Shown in pieces: positions 21,995 through 32,583 of a stretch of DNA of 64,000 nucleotides (positions are counted from its first letter, which is position 1; the number at the start of each line of letters is the position of its first letter). Source of the stretch: Massospora cicadina (Eukaryota; Entomophthoromycota; Entomophthoromycetes; Entomophthorales; Entomophthoraceae); assembly GCA_022478985.1 (NCBI GenBank), contig JAKSZP010007888.1, positions 1 to 64,000 of the forward strand. Direction: 5' to 3'. Made by a program: the position numbers and the translations under genes. The notes below the pieces were generated by a model. That model was not told the DNA's origin. It saw only the letters and a list, made by a program, of their open reading frames with translations, and did no database searches.

Positions 21995-22900
21995 CAAAAA
22001 GGGAACAACTGATCAATGAATGAAAAGTGTTGTTGTAGCTAAATTGGGCCATAGGAAGGTGAGAAACCCAATCTGAATGATCTGCAGCGGTGTATTGCTG
22101 CAGAAACTGTTCTAAGCACTGGTTCACTTGTTCAGTATGCCCATCTGATTGAGGTGATAGGCAGTTGAATGGCAGGGGCAAATCTGAAGAGTCTTACACA
22201 ACTATTTTAAAAGATGGAGGTAAACTGGGGTCCCCAGTCACTGATAATTTCTTGTAGAACCCCATAAAGTGCAAACACATGAGTGACAAAGAGCCTAGCC
22301 ATCTCAGCCACGGTTATTGTAGTTCTGCAAGGAATAAATTGGTCAACCTTCATAAAATGGTCTACCACCATGATGGCATCATAGCAAAAAGAGACAGATA
22401 ATTCTACAATGAAATTAACCAAGAGGGAAGTCCAGGGCCCATCAAACTTTTGGACTGGTACCAACAACCCACTAAAGGTTGACAATTTGGTTTCATTTGA
22501 TTTTAGATCAAGCACTATTTACAATACCGTCCCACCTGATCAGGCAAGCCCTTCCAATTGTAGGTGCGTCATATTAACTTCAAGGTCTTTGTTTTCCCAG
22601 GATGACCAATGGTGAGTCCATCATGATGGTCCCGGATGATTTCCAGGCACAGTGGTCCAGCAGGAACTCATAGGCGCCCCTGAAACCACACCATCTCATC
22701 CTTTACATGATAACCCCTGAATAAATCCTCCTGATTCAAAGCGCTCATAGCAAGTACCATAGTATATGGCTGATAGAGGCTGAAAAAGGACTACCTTTCT
22801 GAACATACTGTATTACTCCGCATTTTCCAGAGGTGCCAGCACTGGCGTGTTGGCCAAGGAATTGAGAAGTTAAGATAAAATCTTTTCTAGCCTAATCATC
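21995..22900 (-). pseudogene. Element E integrase, zinc module and core
   Basis: This is the upstream half of the integrase cut by B. From 22900 down it has DHHDGLTIGHPGKTKT and a damaged CKxC (zinc module). The core follows with LLVNFIVELS, where the first catalytic Asp is now Asn, then ISDWGPQFTS, then SPQSDGHTEQVNQCLEQF with the Glu. It stops at NNTFHSLISCSLFANC, exactly where B entered. The gene resumes at 12944. Confidence 0.9.
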
Positions 22901-22933
22901 AACTGGGTGTTATGAAAATCTACCTCCTTTGGA

Positions 22934-24282
22934 TCAGGGGCTAAAGCAGGGTTGTGGCTTAAAGAATCCGCCAAGCCCATTCTCCTTGACCTTGGTGAAC
23001 TCATAAGAAAATGCAAACTGGGCAAGGGTCTCATGCCAATGGGTCTGCCGTGGGGTTAGGACATGAGGGGCGCAGTAGTACAGCAAGGCCCGGTGATCTG
23101 TATGTACACGGAAAGGTTGGGAGGAGCCATGCAAGTAGTGACGCCAATAAGTCAGAGCCTCCACCACTGCTAGTAACTCTTTGTCATAAACGGCGTAATT
23201 CAACTCAGGCAGAGACATTTTCCTAGAAACTATCCCACCAGATGCTCTATCCCATCTTTGCTTACTTGTAACAAGTCAGCCGCTATGGAAAAGTTGGAGG
23301 CATCAGTAGACACAATGAACTCTTTTGAAGGGTTGACATGGCAAAGGACAGACGTGGACAACAGGGTGCACTTCACTGCTTGGAAAGCATCCTCCAAAAC
23401 GGGGGACCAATGAAGCACCTTTGCACCGCTAGCCTTATATAAGGGTGCTGCCACCTCAGAAAGATTGGGCATGAACTTCTTGAGGAATGTATACGTCCCC
23501 AAAAAGCTCCTCAATTCCTTGAATGAAGTGGGGGTGGGCCACTCACGAATAGCCTTCTCCTTATCTGGAGTTATCATGTGTCTTTGGTTAAACAAAACGT
23601 TTCCCAGAAAAGTGACCTGGGACTTGAAGAATTTACAATTGCTGATCTTTAGTGTAAGGCGGGCTGCCCTTAACCTCTCCACCACTTGCCAAAGGTGTAC
23701 CACATGGGACTCATGATCAGGTGAAAATACCAGGACATCATTCATGTAGGCAATTGCGCATACCCCTAAAAAGTCCCCCAACATTGCATCAATGTGGCGT
23801 TGAAAGATAGCAGGGGCATTCTTAAGCCCAAGGGGCATGACCCAAAACTGGAAAATTACTTTTCTGGTATGAAATGTGGTTAACCACTTTTGTCCCTTTT
23901 TAATCCAAATCTGATTTAAAGCATTGAGGCAATCCAGCTTGGAAAAGACCTTAGCCTTCTCCACATAGTGCGCAATCAGAGAATTCAAAGAGATGGGATG
24001 TAGATCTGGTACAGTGAAATTGTTGAGGTTCTCATAGTCTACGCATGGGTGTAGAGTACCATCATCCTTCTCAACAAAGAGAAGCGGGGAGCAAACAGGG
24101 GAGGTACACTGAAAAATCACGCCTTTGGCTAACAGCTCCTTCACCCACTCATCTAACGCCTCTTCCTCCCGGGCAGTCAATGGGTAAATGGGGGAAGATA
24201 TACGCACCAGATCTACAGTGAGTTTGAACTCACAAATTGAACTCATAATGATCAGGTAGTGCGTTAGCTGATGCTGCATCAA
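22934..24282 (-). pseudogene. Element E reverse transcriptase and RNase H
   Basis: A 350-residue frame without stops (23230-24282) covers the whole reverse transcriptase, from VDLVRISSPIYPLTAREEE through CSPLLFVEKDDGTLHPCVDY and MPLGLKNAPAIFQRHID to the RNase H start FIVSTDASNFSIAADLL. The catalytic box reads YMNDVLVF where YMDD is required, so the enzyme is dead despite the open frame. RNase H continues at 22934-23218 (YDKELLAVVEALTYW, HTDHRALLYYCAPH) after a stop. Confidence 0.93.
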
Positions 24283-24492
24283 AGGAAGATTCCAAACCTT
24301 CCAAACAAGAAGGTAGAGGAACCTCCACGGTGGGCTTCAGCATAGGGGCAAGGCTAGGGTGTGAAGGTGGGGCCAGTGAGGCAATTCGCCCTGGGCGTTA
24401 GCCTCAGACAAAGGAACAACTAATGTGTGACCATTCTTTAATGTGAGGGATAGGGTATTCTCTTTCAATTTGGTTTGGACGTCAAACTTCCG

Positions 24493-24849
24493 CTACCACT
24501 CCACACTCAAAATGATAGGGTACAAGAGGTTTTTGATAGCTTGGAAGTTATCTGACAAGTTGTACTTGCCAACCTGATAGTTCACTGTCCTAATGAATTT
24601 CAGAGTGAGAATACCTTGGGACGCCCCTCCTCTAACCATACCAACTGGCAAGTAACTCAGCTCAAGGTAATCAGCTAGTTTTTGATACATAAAGTTAACA
24701 GAGGCGCCAGTATCCACCAGAATAGTGGTGCTAAATTTCCCTAAAGGGGATGAAAGGGTAGCAGATAGTAGAAAATACCCCGAATGGTCTTTATTTAAGG
24801 CAGAAGATGACAGTACATCACCTCCAAACTCTTCATCTGGCATAAACAT
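24493..24849 (-). pseudogene. Element E protease
   Basis: The 118-residue open frame contains ILVDTGASVNFMYQKLADYL, the intact catalytic DTGA, followed by LSYLPVGMVRGGASQG and the end block LLYPIILSVEW. It is cut from the reverse transcriptase by stops near 24490. It is the best protease of this family in the window. Confidence 0.9.
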
Positions 24850-25537
24850 GTCACCCTGGTATGTTTTAGAATCAAAGAATGGTTATGGATATTTAAACAC
24901 TCTTACTACTGAGGCCACACATCCCACCATATCTTCAGCAGGAACATAAACATCTTTATATTGTAAACGCATCTCCTTTTTAACCTCCTGTGTGCTGTGA
25001 ATCATAGAAGATGTCAAATGGGGGGTTTTCTGGGGTTAATGATACACAGGAGTAGGTTCCATCTCTGAGCCATAAGAGAGAAAATATGGTTCTAAGGTAT
25101 ATATGGTATTTCCATTTAAAAACGCATTTTTAGATGCATCTGACCCTATTCTTATGACAGCGATGGAATGATCAACATTATCCAAGGCCAACACCCCCAG
25201 GCCCATCTGCAAAAATTCCGCGGCACCATCTGAACATGCTGCCGATGTAAAACCCATTTGTTTATATAGATTTTGTAAATATTGGCGAAAAGTTGGGGAA
25301 TCATGACTTCCGGACCATGAAGCATCCATATCCACCAGGTACAAGAATGAAGGAAGGGTACTTTCCAGTAAGAGGCAATCAATATAACGCGAGATTCTCC
25401 AACCTTTGGAAAAAAACAGAAGCAGCTGAGCAGCTGACCACAGCCAAAGCCCACAGCTGGCACACACTGTTTATGCTTTGTGAAAGCCCCACACAGAAAA
25501 AGTTCATGAACATAAAATTAAGGGGTTGGTCAACTGA
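24850..25537 (-). pseudogene. Element E gag region, shortened
   Basis: Only about 690 bp separate the 5' LTR from the protease, too little for a normal Gag. An open frame (25036-25467) with LLLESTLPSFLYLVDMDASW and SHDSPTFRQYLQNLYKQMGF shows no CCHC knuckle and no capsid motif that I know. Just inside the LTR lies TTGACCAACCCC, the likely primer site. An internal deletion or a helper-dependent design could explain the size. Confidence 0.55.
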
Positions 25538-26398
25538 TGTAAGGAGAGTGTCTATAACTCTCCTGGTTCCAGCGTGGTGTTGCATGGTGCACAGGGCTAA
25601 CGCCTGGAAACTAGTCACTATAATAAAAGTTACTAGAGCTTAGCAGAGGGTGCTTGAGCAATAACTTGAGTAGGAGAGGGCAATCATTAGAATAAGTAAC
25701 CAACCAAAAATGACTGTGCACTGAGTAGGAGGGTATAGGCGACCCAGGTTGGAGGGAACCAAGGTGGCTCAATGGTGCACCAGGGGATAATTTACTTGTA
25801 TTTATAATAGAAAGGTTAATGTAGCGTGAGACCTCTGCAAAGAGGTTTATGCACAGGATCATCCAAGGTAACATAAATATGGGAAACGGTGTACTTAGCG
25901 AGGGATTTTATTTACAGGGAGAAAGTCAACCAACAGAGGAGATTGGTATCAACATGGGAAATTTAAGGGATTTTGGGAAAACAACCAATTGAGGGAAGCA
26001 AGTCGAAGCTGAGGTGCACTAATAGGTGCACACTTCCATTGGGCAAAATGCTATATTGAGTAATCAACTGAGCTCATGTGATTGATTATAAAAACAGCTG
26101 ACCTGAGCTGGATAGTGCGAAAACTGAATGGGTTTTGAAACCCCATTCATCCAAAAACCAAAGCGAACCATTTTAGTCATAATAAAGCTAGTTTGTTTCA
26201 ATGCCCCTCCTCTCATATAGGGCCAAACTTCGCTTGCTTCCATAGGACCGACTTGGGCATATTTAGCCTTCACCCAGCGTTGGTCTATGATATGCTTGAG
26301 GTCAGATATGCCTGCTAACTTCACCTTCTTGGCCTCCCTGCAAGCATCTTTGTATCTAACGTTGGTCCTAAGAATGATAGCATTTTCCAACCATGACA
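25538..26398 (-). repeat. Element E 5' LTR
   Basis: It pairs with 11383-12244. On the minus strand it holds a TATAAATA box near 25800-25812. GCCTG follows at 26399-26403. Confidence 0.93.
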
Positions 26399-26403
26399 GC
26401 CTG

Positions 26404-27094
26404 TCTGGCAAGACACTGTTGCTACAGTCATTGAAACCAAAGAAAATTGGCAATTAAGGCATCCGTGGATGAACTGACAGTGACTTGGCCTGCTGCTGAT
26501 ACTTTTGAAGTCCATTTTAATTAAATTTGTTTCCCCCTATCACCCAAAGTTTGCTGGGTCAGAAAAAACTCAAGGGCCCCAATCCCAAGTTTTTCTAAGA
26601 AATTTCCCAAACCAATTATCTATTTAAGCAGTTGAAACACACTGGGGAATTCAGAGTCGATTCTCTTATAAAACCTATTAAAACTCCTCTAACCCTGAAT
26701 TTACTTATTTAAGTTTATTTTTTTTCTGCCAAACCCCCATGGATCTACAATGAGGCTCTGTGGGCCTTGCATTATCTAGCTCACCCCAGCCATATTATTA
26801 ACTTTGGCCCCCTTCATGGTCATTTGGGCTTATCATGTCAAGATCCCCATGAATTTCCCCAAACCTGGCAGCTCTCTATGCCCAGATCCATTGGCCTCAA
26901 GGCTGCAATGGCTGGGTTATTTACCAACTTGCTTAGTTTATTTGCAGCCTGTTGGCACTCTGTTGTCAACCATCTCCCAGCCAATTATAAAATTGTTTGT
27001 GCAGCAATGCCTCTGGCATTTTGGCTCACCCTTTATATGCCTTTATATCATGACTGGCAGGCCAGTCTAAAATTCATCTATCCTTGTCCTGACA
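26404..27094 (+). repeat. Element F 5' LTR, second part
   Basis: It resumes the LTR after E and ends CTTGTCCTGACA. A TATTTAAG box lies near 26620. An open frame, 26767-27219, runs from the LTR across its end into the internal region. Confidence 0.9.
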
Positions 27095-27219
27095 TAATTG
27101 ACTGCCCAATGTTTCCAGCCATTTCTGCCCTCCTCATTGAGATGGGTGATGCAGTGGCCACCATCCTCCTTATGACTGTTCAGTCAGCACATGTCATGGA
27201 TATGGCTAAGAAGAACTAG
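26767..27219 (+). pseudogene. Element F frame crossing LTR into gag region
   Basis: This 150-codon frame starts in the LTR and crosses its end at 27094 and the primer site. It is rich in hydrophobic residues. The block MPLAFWLTLYMPLYHDWQAS recurs in element G as MPLTFWIAFWVLTHPNWKVS, in the F 3' LTR and in the solo LTR. MFPAISALLIEMGDAVA beyond the LTR matches LFPAISSLLFKVGVAVV in G. It may be the membrane-type N-terminus of this family's Gag. The last 28 bases fall in the inserted solo LTR. Confidence 0.5.
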
Positions 27220-28832
27220 ACTGGGATCCCAGTCAGGGTGCGTGAGCACCCAGTGGAGGCCCCAGAATGCCAGAGGCATAGCATTCCGGGCAACTAATAT
27301 AAGTGGGGATCTATGGGACATGTGAGGGAAGAAAACATTCAGTAACATACTGAAGGCCCCCAAGGCAAACCAGATGGCTGCGTTGGGGGCAACTGCGAGT
27401 CTTATGGGGCAACCCCAAGGGCAGGAGAGGCAGGGAGGATGATGACTCCTCCAGGGTTCACAGTTGCTGGCCTTCAAAATCTGAACGGGAGGCTTGCATG
27501 CCAGCGGGAGGCGGCACAGAGACTGCCACATTGTTGAAAATATGGGTAGAAGGGTGGGAAACCTCATGAGAGGGGATAGGGCTGAGTTTCCCCTGAAGGG
27601 GACACTCTAGGTCCGCTGGTGAGCTGGACCCACAGTGGCAGGGGTGGCTATGGAAGCTGAACCCATGCACGGCGGCCAGTGACGCCTTGGGGATGCTCCA
27701 ACTGGGGAGCAGATTCAGCAGACTCAGCGCCTGAATGAATGGAAGGGACTCCATTTAATGGATGTGAAGAAATGAATGGAACAGTGGGATCGCCTTCAGT
27801 GGTGGGATGGATTATTGCATCTACGATCTGCTGCCACATGGTGGGATTGAGTGACCAGATAATTTAGTCAGCAAACATCAGGAAAAGGATCTTGGTGATG
27901 GCGCGCTTCATCAGATCAATCGATGGAATCATTTTAAAGTTGTGTTAAAGCTGACGGAGTCCATGGCAAACTAGGCAGATAATCAGATTTTATTTCAACA
28001 AAGGCAAAAAAGAATGAACTGACAACTGCCCTCAGTGGGGCCAGTTGCCTTTTAAATGGTGCGATAAGAATGGGGAAGTATTGGGGTTTGGTTATTCAGG
28101 GAATGGGAAGGGGATTCAGTTGGCTAACTTGGAGGGGTGGGGTGAAAGGCGGCTCCCAATTCAGCAAAAGCTTGGAGAATTTTTGCAAATTTTTCTAACT
28201 TTTTGAGACCAAGTCGAATTGATACTGCCAATGCAGGTCCCGATGACTTGAATCAGCCTGTTTGCATGGCTGGGGCGTTCCAGATTTGTCTTGGAAGGCA
28301 GGGGTCCATGGATTGGGTTTGTTGCGACTTGGGCTGATCCCACGATTGGGTGGCTCATATGATCTGAACTTCCTGGATCTGTCTTAGAATGTTGAAACCA
28401 ATGATCTGAACTGTTAGGAACCAGGATTGCGATCCAAGCCGTGGTCTGATCTAGCTTCAAAACCAGCCAGCCCAGACCAGCCTCTTTAGTCCAGAAAATA
28501 CCAGCTGGTATCCAACACTAGGAATTGCAATTTCCCCAATTTTCAGCCATGGCTTGCCTGGGGAGTGGGTGGCCTCAGGGCCCTCTCCAAGCCCCCTGAT
28601 GTGAGCCATCTCCCTGCAGACCCCTTATATTAATCCTACCAGAATTGAAGAGGGGGGAAGGGGTGGGAGTGAGACGGCTTTGGGGAGGAAAGCCATCACC
28701 GAGTGCTCATCTATCACATGGGCGAGGTCACCCAGCTGTTACAGAGGGTCCACGGGAGCCTTGCAGACCCTCTTCGTCCGGAAAGGGTGCTGAACCCTAT
28801 CCAGTTTCAAGGGCTGGTCCCCAAAACTTACA
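27192..28832 (-). repeat. Solo LTR of an F-like family, reversed, inside F
   Basis: Read on the minus strand it starts TGTAAGTTTTGGGGACC, like the F LTR, and ends CATATCCATGACA, like G. Length is 1641 bp. Flanks GCACA (27187-27191) and GCACC (28833-28837) form a 5-bp target duplication with one mismatch. It has a TATA-like CATTTAAAAGG and, downstream, the conserved block MPLAFWGLHWVLTHPDW. No internal region is present, so the element was lost by LTR recombination. Confidence 0.82.
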
Positions 28833-29160
28833 GCACCCTTTCTTTGGATGATTTTCAGGTCAATTGCCAAGTTTATACGTAGTTCTTGGAAGGCTTTTAA
28901 AACCCTTCATGTTCAACTTATTCCATCACCTTTTACTTTCCCCTTGGACCACCCTCAAAATGGGAACTTCATTATTGGTTTCACAGACTTGGCCTTAGGT
29001 ACTGTTCTCGATGCTGAACCAAAATCCCTTTTTCCCCAGGTTCTGATACTATCCCTGAATCCAAGTTGGTGTGCTTTGGCTCACCTGTATTTGCAATCCC
29101 TTTAGTATCTGAAGAAATGACTGTATCCACCAACAAACAAAAATTCTGCTTATTTTCTAT
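28833..29160 (+). pseudogene. Element F gag remnant
   Basis: The sequence after the solo LTR aligns with element G from about 60620 (shared GGTCAATYGCCRA). It then jumps to the part just upstream of the protease, so most of gag is missing compared with G. Frames are broken and I see no zinc knuckle. Confidence 0.6.
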
Positions 29161-29440
29161 TACCAGTAAAAATTAGTATTGGAACTTATCAGGTGTCCTT
29201 TGAGGCTTTGGTTGATACTGGAGCAGCGGTTAACTGAATGAGTCCAGAGTTAGCTCAGCATCTTGATCTTGACCTGGAATTGGGTCATATGGTGATAGTC
29301 ACTTCATCCTCCCAGCCATCATACAAAGTATGGCATCCAGTACCCTTATCAGTTCAACAGTTTAGTTTTTGCAATTGCTTCTCAGCAATGCCTAACCTCA
29401 TTTTCCCATTAATTTTAGGCGTGGGATGGTGGCGTTAGCA
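29160..29440 (+). pseudogene. Element F protease
   Basis: ISIGTYQVSF-like lead, then EALVDTGAAVN with the catalytic DTGA at about 29212-29223, then a TGA where G has Phe. LAQHLDLDLELGHMVIV and FPLILGVGWWR end the domain. The matching block in G is DTGATGNFM. Confidence 0.85.
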
Positions 29441-29739
29441 GCATGTAAGAATTCACCTTGAATCTAATATGATGCATTTTCCAACAGTTATGCGGAGGGT
29501 GAGTTCCCCTTACTGGATACCCTTACCAAAACTCAAGGTTATGGATTGGTTACATCTATTGTTTCTCCTGTGGGTCTCCCATCTGATTTTCCAGAAGTGT
29601 TGATGAAATATCAAAGTATCTTTGATTCCAAGAAGGCAGTCTGCCTTTTCTACACATGCAGAATTCGACTTGGATATTTAGACAAAGGTGCTGGTGGTGA
29701 ACATAAACTGCCCACTGTGCCAGCATACAGCAGAGAAGG

Positions 29740-30560
29740 AGGGTGCTCTTAATTCATGGTTAGATAACTTGCTTAAGAAGGGCTGGTTGGTTCAATAGAT
29801 ATACCCTGTTACCTCCCCCATCATCTTTGCCAAGAAGGCGGATGGTTCCCTTCATCCCTGCATGGATTATGGCCACCTTAATAAAATCACGGTCCACAAT
29901 CCCTACCCACTGCCCTTATAACAAACAATTGGCCAAGAATTGCCAAGTCGCTAGTGTTCTTAAAACTCAATCTTGTTCACGCCTTTAATCAAATTTGGAT
30001 AAAGGAAGGTCAGGAATGGCTTACCAACATCCATATAAGACATGGCATATTCCAAATTTTGATTGATGCCTTTTGGGCTGAAGAGTGTGCCCACAATTTT
30101 TCCAAATGATGATTGATATTGTGCTTGGGGATCTCTGGTTTTCTTGTGTGTTTGCATATATTGATGATATCCGGGTACATTCCCTACTCCCAAGAATCAT
30201 GCAAAGGACTTAGAGGCGATAGTGGCTGTACTGCACAAGGCTTTTTTGTTTGTCAAGCCGTCAAAATGCGAGTTTTATTGGGAAGAAGTCACCATTTTGG
30301 GCAATCTCATCTTGAAAGATGGTACGCCATCTCGCCCAGAAAAGTGGATGCCAAATGAGTGGCTACCCAAACGACTCAGCAATTGAGAAGCTTCTTGGGT
30401 ACCATTATATTCCTGAAAAAGTTCTCCCCCACGCTCTCAGATGGCTGCCCCTCTCCATCACTCATGGGTTAAATCGTTCTCTTTTTCTGGATGCCCGAGT
30501 GACAACAAGCATTTGATTTGACTAAGGAGGTGTTCTTGTTGGCTCTCATCCTTAGGCATG
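29740..30560 (+). pseudogene. Element F reverse transcriptase
   Basis: LNSWLDNLLKKGWLVQ, then [27 protein letters not shown] and LMPFGLKS are readable across several frames. The catalytic box is destroyed by stops near 30160. The connection part follows at about 30350-30450. It is heavily decayed. Confidence 0.85.
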
Positions 30561-30950
30561 CAGATACTTCCAAACCCTATTTGTAGCATGCAATGCGTCT
30601 TCTGCCACAGTAGGAGCTGTCTTGCTCCAAGAGCATGATGGGTTGGAACACCTGATTGTTTATTTTTCCCATAAGTTTTCTTTCACTGAGCAATCCTGGG
30701 CCGTCTACAATAAGGAGTTGGCAGTTGTGGCGTGGGACTTGACCCAATGGCAGTATCTCCTGCAGGGCGCTCAGCATGAGTTGACTGTGCAAATGGACCT
30801 TTAAGCTCTACTTAATTTCCACAAACCACAGAAGTTGGCACATTGGCAGGCCTGAACCAACCAAGATTTGTAGAGTTTCAACTTTAAATATGAGTCTGTG
30901 AAAGGAGAGTTAAATATCCTCCCCAATTTTCTAAGCTGAACCCTGCACGT
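30560..30950 (+). pseudogene. Element F RNase H
   Basis: ATVGAVLLQEHDGLEHLIVY, FSFTEQSWAVYNKELAVVAW and QYLLQGAQHELTVQMDL are readable, with ELNILPNFLS at the end. The first catalytic Asp (TDAS in relatives) reads CNAS, and the Asp of TDHQ is also changed. Confidence 0.85.
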
Positions 30951-31019
30951 TGTCCAGTTAACTTAGATAAGGCGGATCTCGTCACATTCAATCCCCCACT
31001 CAAATCATGGTACTTGTCC

Positions 31020-32110
31020 CTCCCACAGTTCAAGGAGCTGTTTAGCTTCAGAAGCGCCTTTGATTTCGTGGGTCTTAGCAGCACAGACAGCATGTTCTGA
31101 AGGGGTGGAACTTTTGGAGCGATTGTCCCTCCATTCTTCAAGCATTCTCTTTATTCCCTGGCCAACTCCTCCAATTTTGGTCACAGGTGTGGGTTCCACC
31201 TCTTCTCTAAGCTGAAGTAATTCAGGCTCATCATGATCCTCCCAATGCCAGTCACCCAGGGAATAATAAGTGCATTGATCTTATTTAGCGTACCTATAAT
31301 TGGCCAGGCTTGTTAAACGATGTCTTAGCATGGATCACGGACTTTGTAACTTGTACATAGTATAAATTTGATTGATCTGGTAGAAATGGTCTCTTACATC
31401 CCTTGCAGAAAGCAGAGGGCTCATGGACATTGGTGTCCATGTTTTTTAATGTTGAGCTCTCCAGCTCCAAGGGGTTTACATCAGTTATGGTGGCTGTAGG
31501 CCGCTTCACTAAGTTCTCCTGTTTATCCCATGATTTTCCTCCATCACTTCTTAAGAAACAGCCTGACTGTTTGTGTATAATGTGTTCTCAATGTTCGGGC
31601 TCCCATAAGAAATTGCCATTGACTGCAGGACCCAATTTATGGCGCAGTTTTGGGATGAGCTCTTGTTAATCTTGAAGATTATACCCTGCTGCTCCACCGC
31701 ATACCGTCCACAGTTGGTTGGTCAAACTAGACGAGTCAATCAGACTTTGTAGAGGTACCTGTGGTGCTACGCTTCAGCCGCTCAGGATACCTGTGAGGAT
31801 AACCTTCCACTCACACAGTTTTCATACAATAGCGGTTCCCATGCGTCCATGGGCTTCTCCCCATATGAAGAGACCTTGGGATATAATCCATCATTTTCTG
31901 CCAGTCCATGCCTCTGCCCAGAGGCACCAGCCGCTGCCAATTATGCTCAGCACATTCAGGCCACAAAGTACCTGGTTTGGGAGCATTTTCCAAACTAAGG
32001 CCATAACTAATTACAAGTGGCTTATAGATTGGAAGAAGCTCCCAGCTCATGAAATAAAGGTAGGCTCACACGTCATGCTTGAAATGCGACACTTGAGGAT
32101 GCAGATGCCC
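31020..32110 (+). pseudogene. Element F integrase
   Basis: Remnants include HHDPPNASHPGNNKCIDLI (zinc module), TYNWPGLLNDVLAWI, and QKAEGSWTLVSMFFNVELSS, where relatives have VDFI, so the first Asp is lost. FTSVMVAVGRFTKFSCL follows. Frameshifts break it about every 200 bp. Confidence 0.78.
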
Positions 32111-32229
32111 TAGCGCAAGTTTGCAAGTAAACACAAGTGTTCCATTTGGTGGAAGAAGAATTAGGAAATGGCGCCTTCTGTATGAAATTTCCACCCCACT
32201 GGAAGCAACATCTGGTGTTCTTTGTCTCT

Positions 32230-32522
32230 CAGCTGTCCCAAATCAAGGGGCGATTCCATTGGAACCAGAGTCCATTGTGCTTGAGGGCTTGGAGGAAGCT
32301 GAAGTAGAGGGTATCCTGGCTTCCCACCAATCACACCATTCAGTAAATTCTTTAGTCGCATGGGAAGGCTATCCATCCTAATAGAATAGCTGAGTTGGCG
32401 CGCAGGACTGTGCCAACTGATCAGAGCTCATCGAGGATTTCCATGCCACCCGCCCATATGCTCCCCGCCCTCCCCCCAAAATCGCTAGGCTAATGGCGAT
32501 TAAGTTGCCCCAAGGCCCATAA
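32230..32522 (+). pseudogene. Element F chromodomain
   Basis: EAEVEGILASHQSHHSVNSL followed by VAWEGYPS is a chromodomain core with the W-x-G-Y/F-x-x signature. Two stops follow and then, after a shift, ELIEDFHATRPYAPRPPPK. It would have targeted insertion through methylated histones. Confidence 0.82.
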
Positions 32523-32565
32523 GAATGTGGCTCTCGCTCAATTACCCAGTGGTTGTGCCCTTCTT

Positions 32566-32583
32566 TTGCAAAGTGAAAGATAA
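32566..32583 (+). promoter_or_regulatory. Element F polypurine tract
   Basis: GCAAAGTGAAAGATAA directly precedes the TGTAAG start of the 3' LTR. Confidence 0.65.

Larger units (their letters stand above)
11383..26398 (-). mobile_element. Element E: Ty3/Gypsy chromovirus inside the F LTR
   Basis: A perfect 5-bp target duplication, GCCTG, flanks two LTRs of 862 and 861 bp (11383-12244 and 25538-26398). The coding strand is minus. Without nested element B, it is about 5.97 kb. Protease, reverse transcriptase, RNase H, integrase and chromodomain are present, but a normal gag is missing. It is the same family as element A. The LTRs differ by a few percent by eye, mostly transitions. Confidence 0.95.

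Noticed and set aside
27184..28460. Several minus frames inside F that look like a protein-coding gene.
   Set aside because: They lie in the reversed solo LTR, whose ends and target duplication are visible. Only the short MPLAFW block is shared with relatives.
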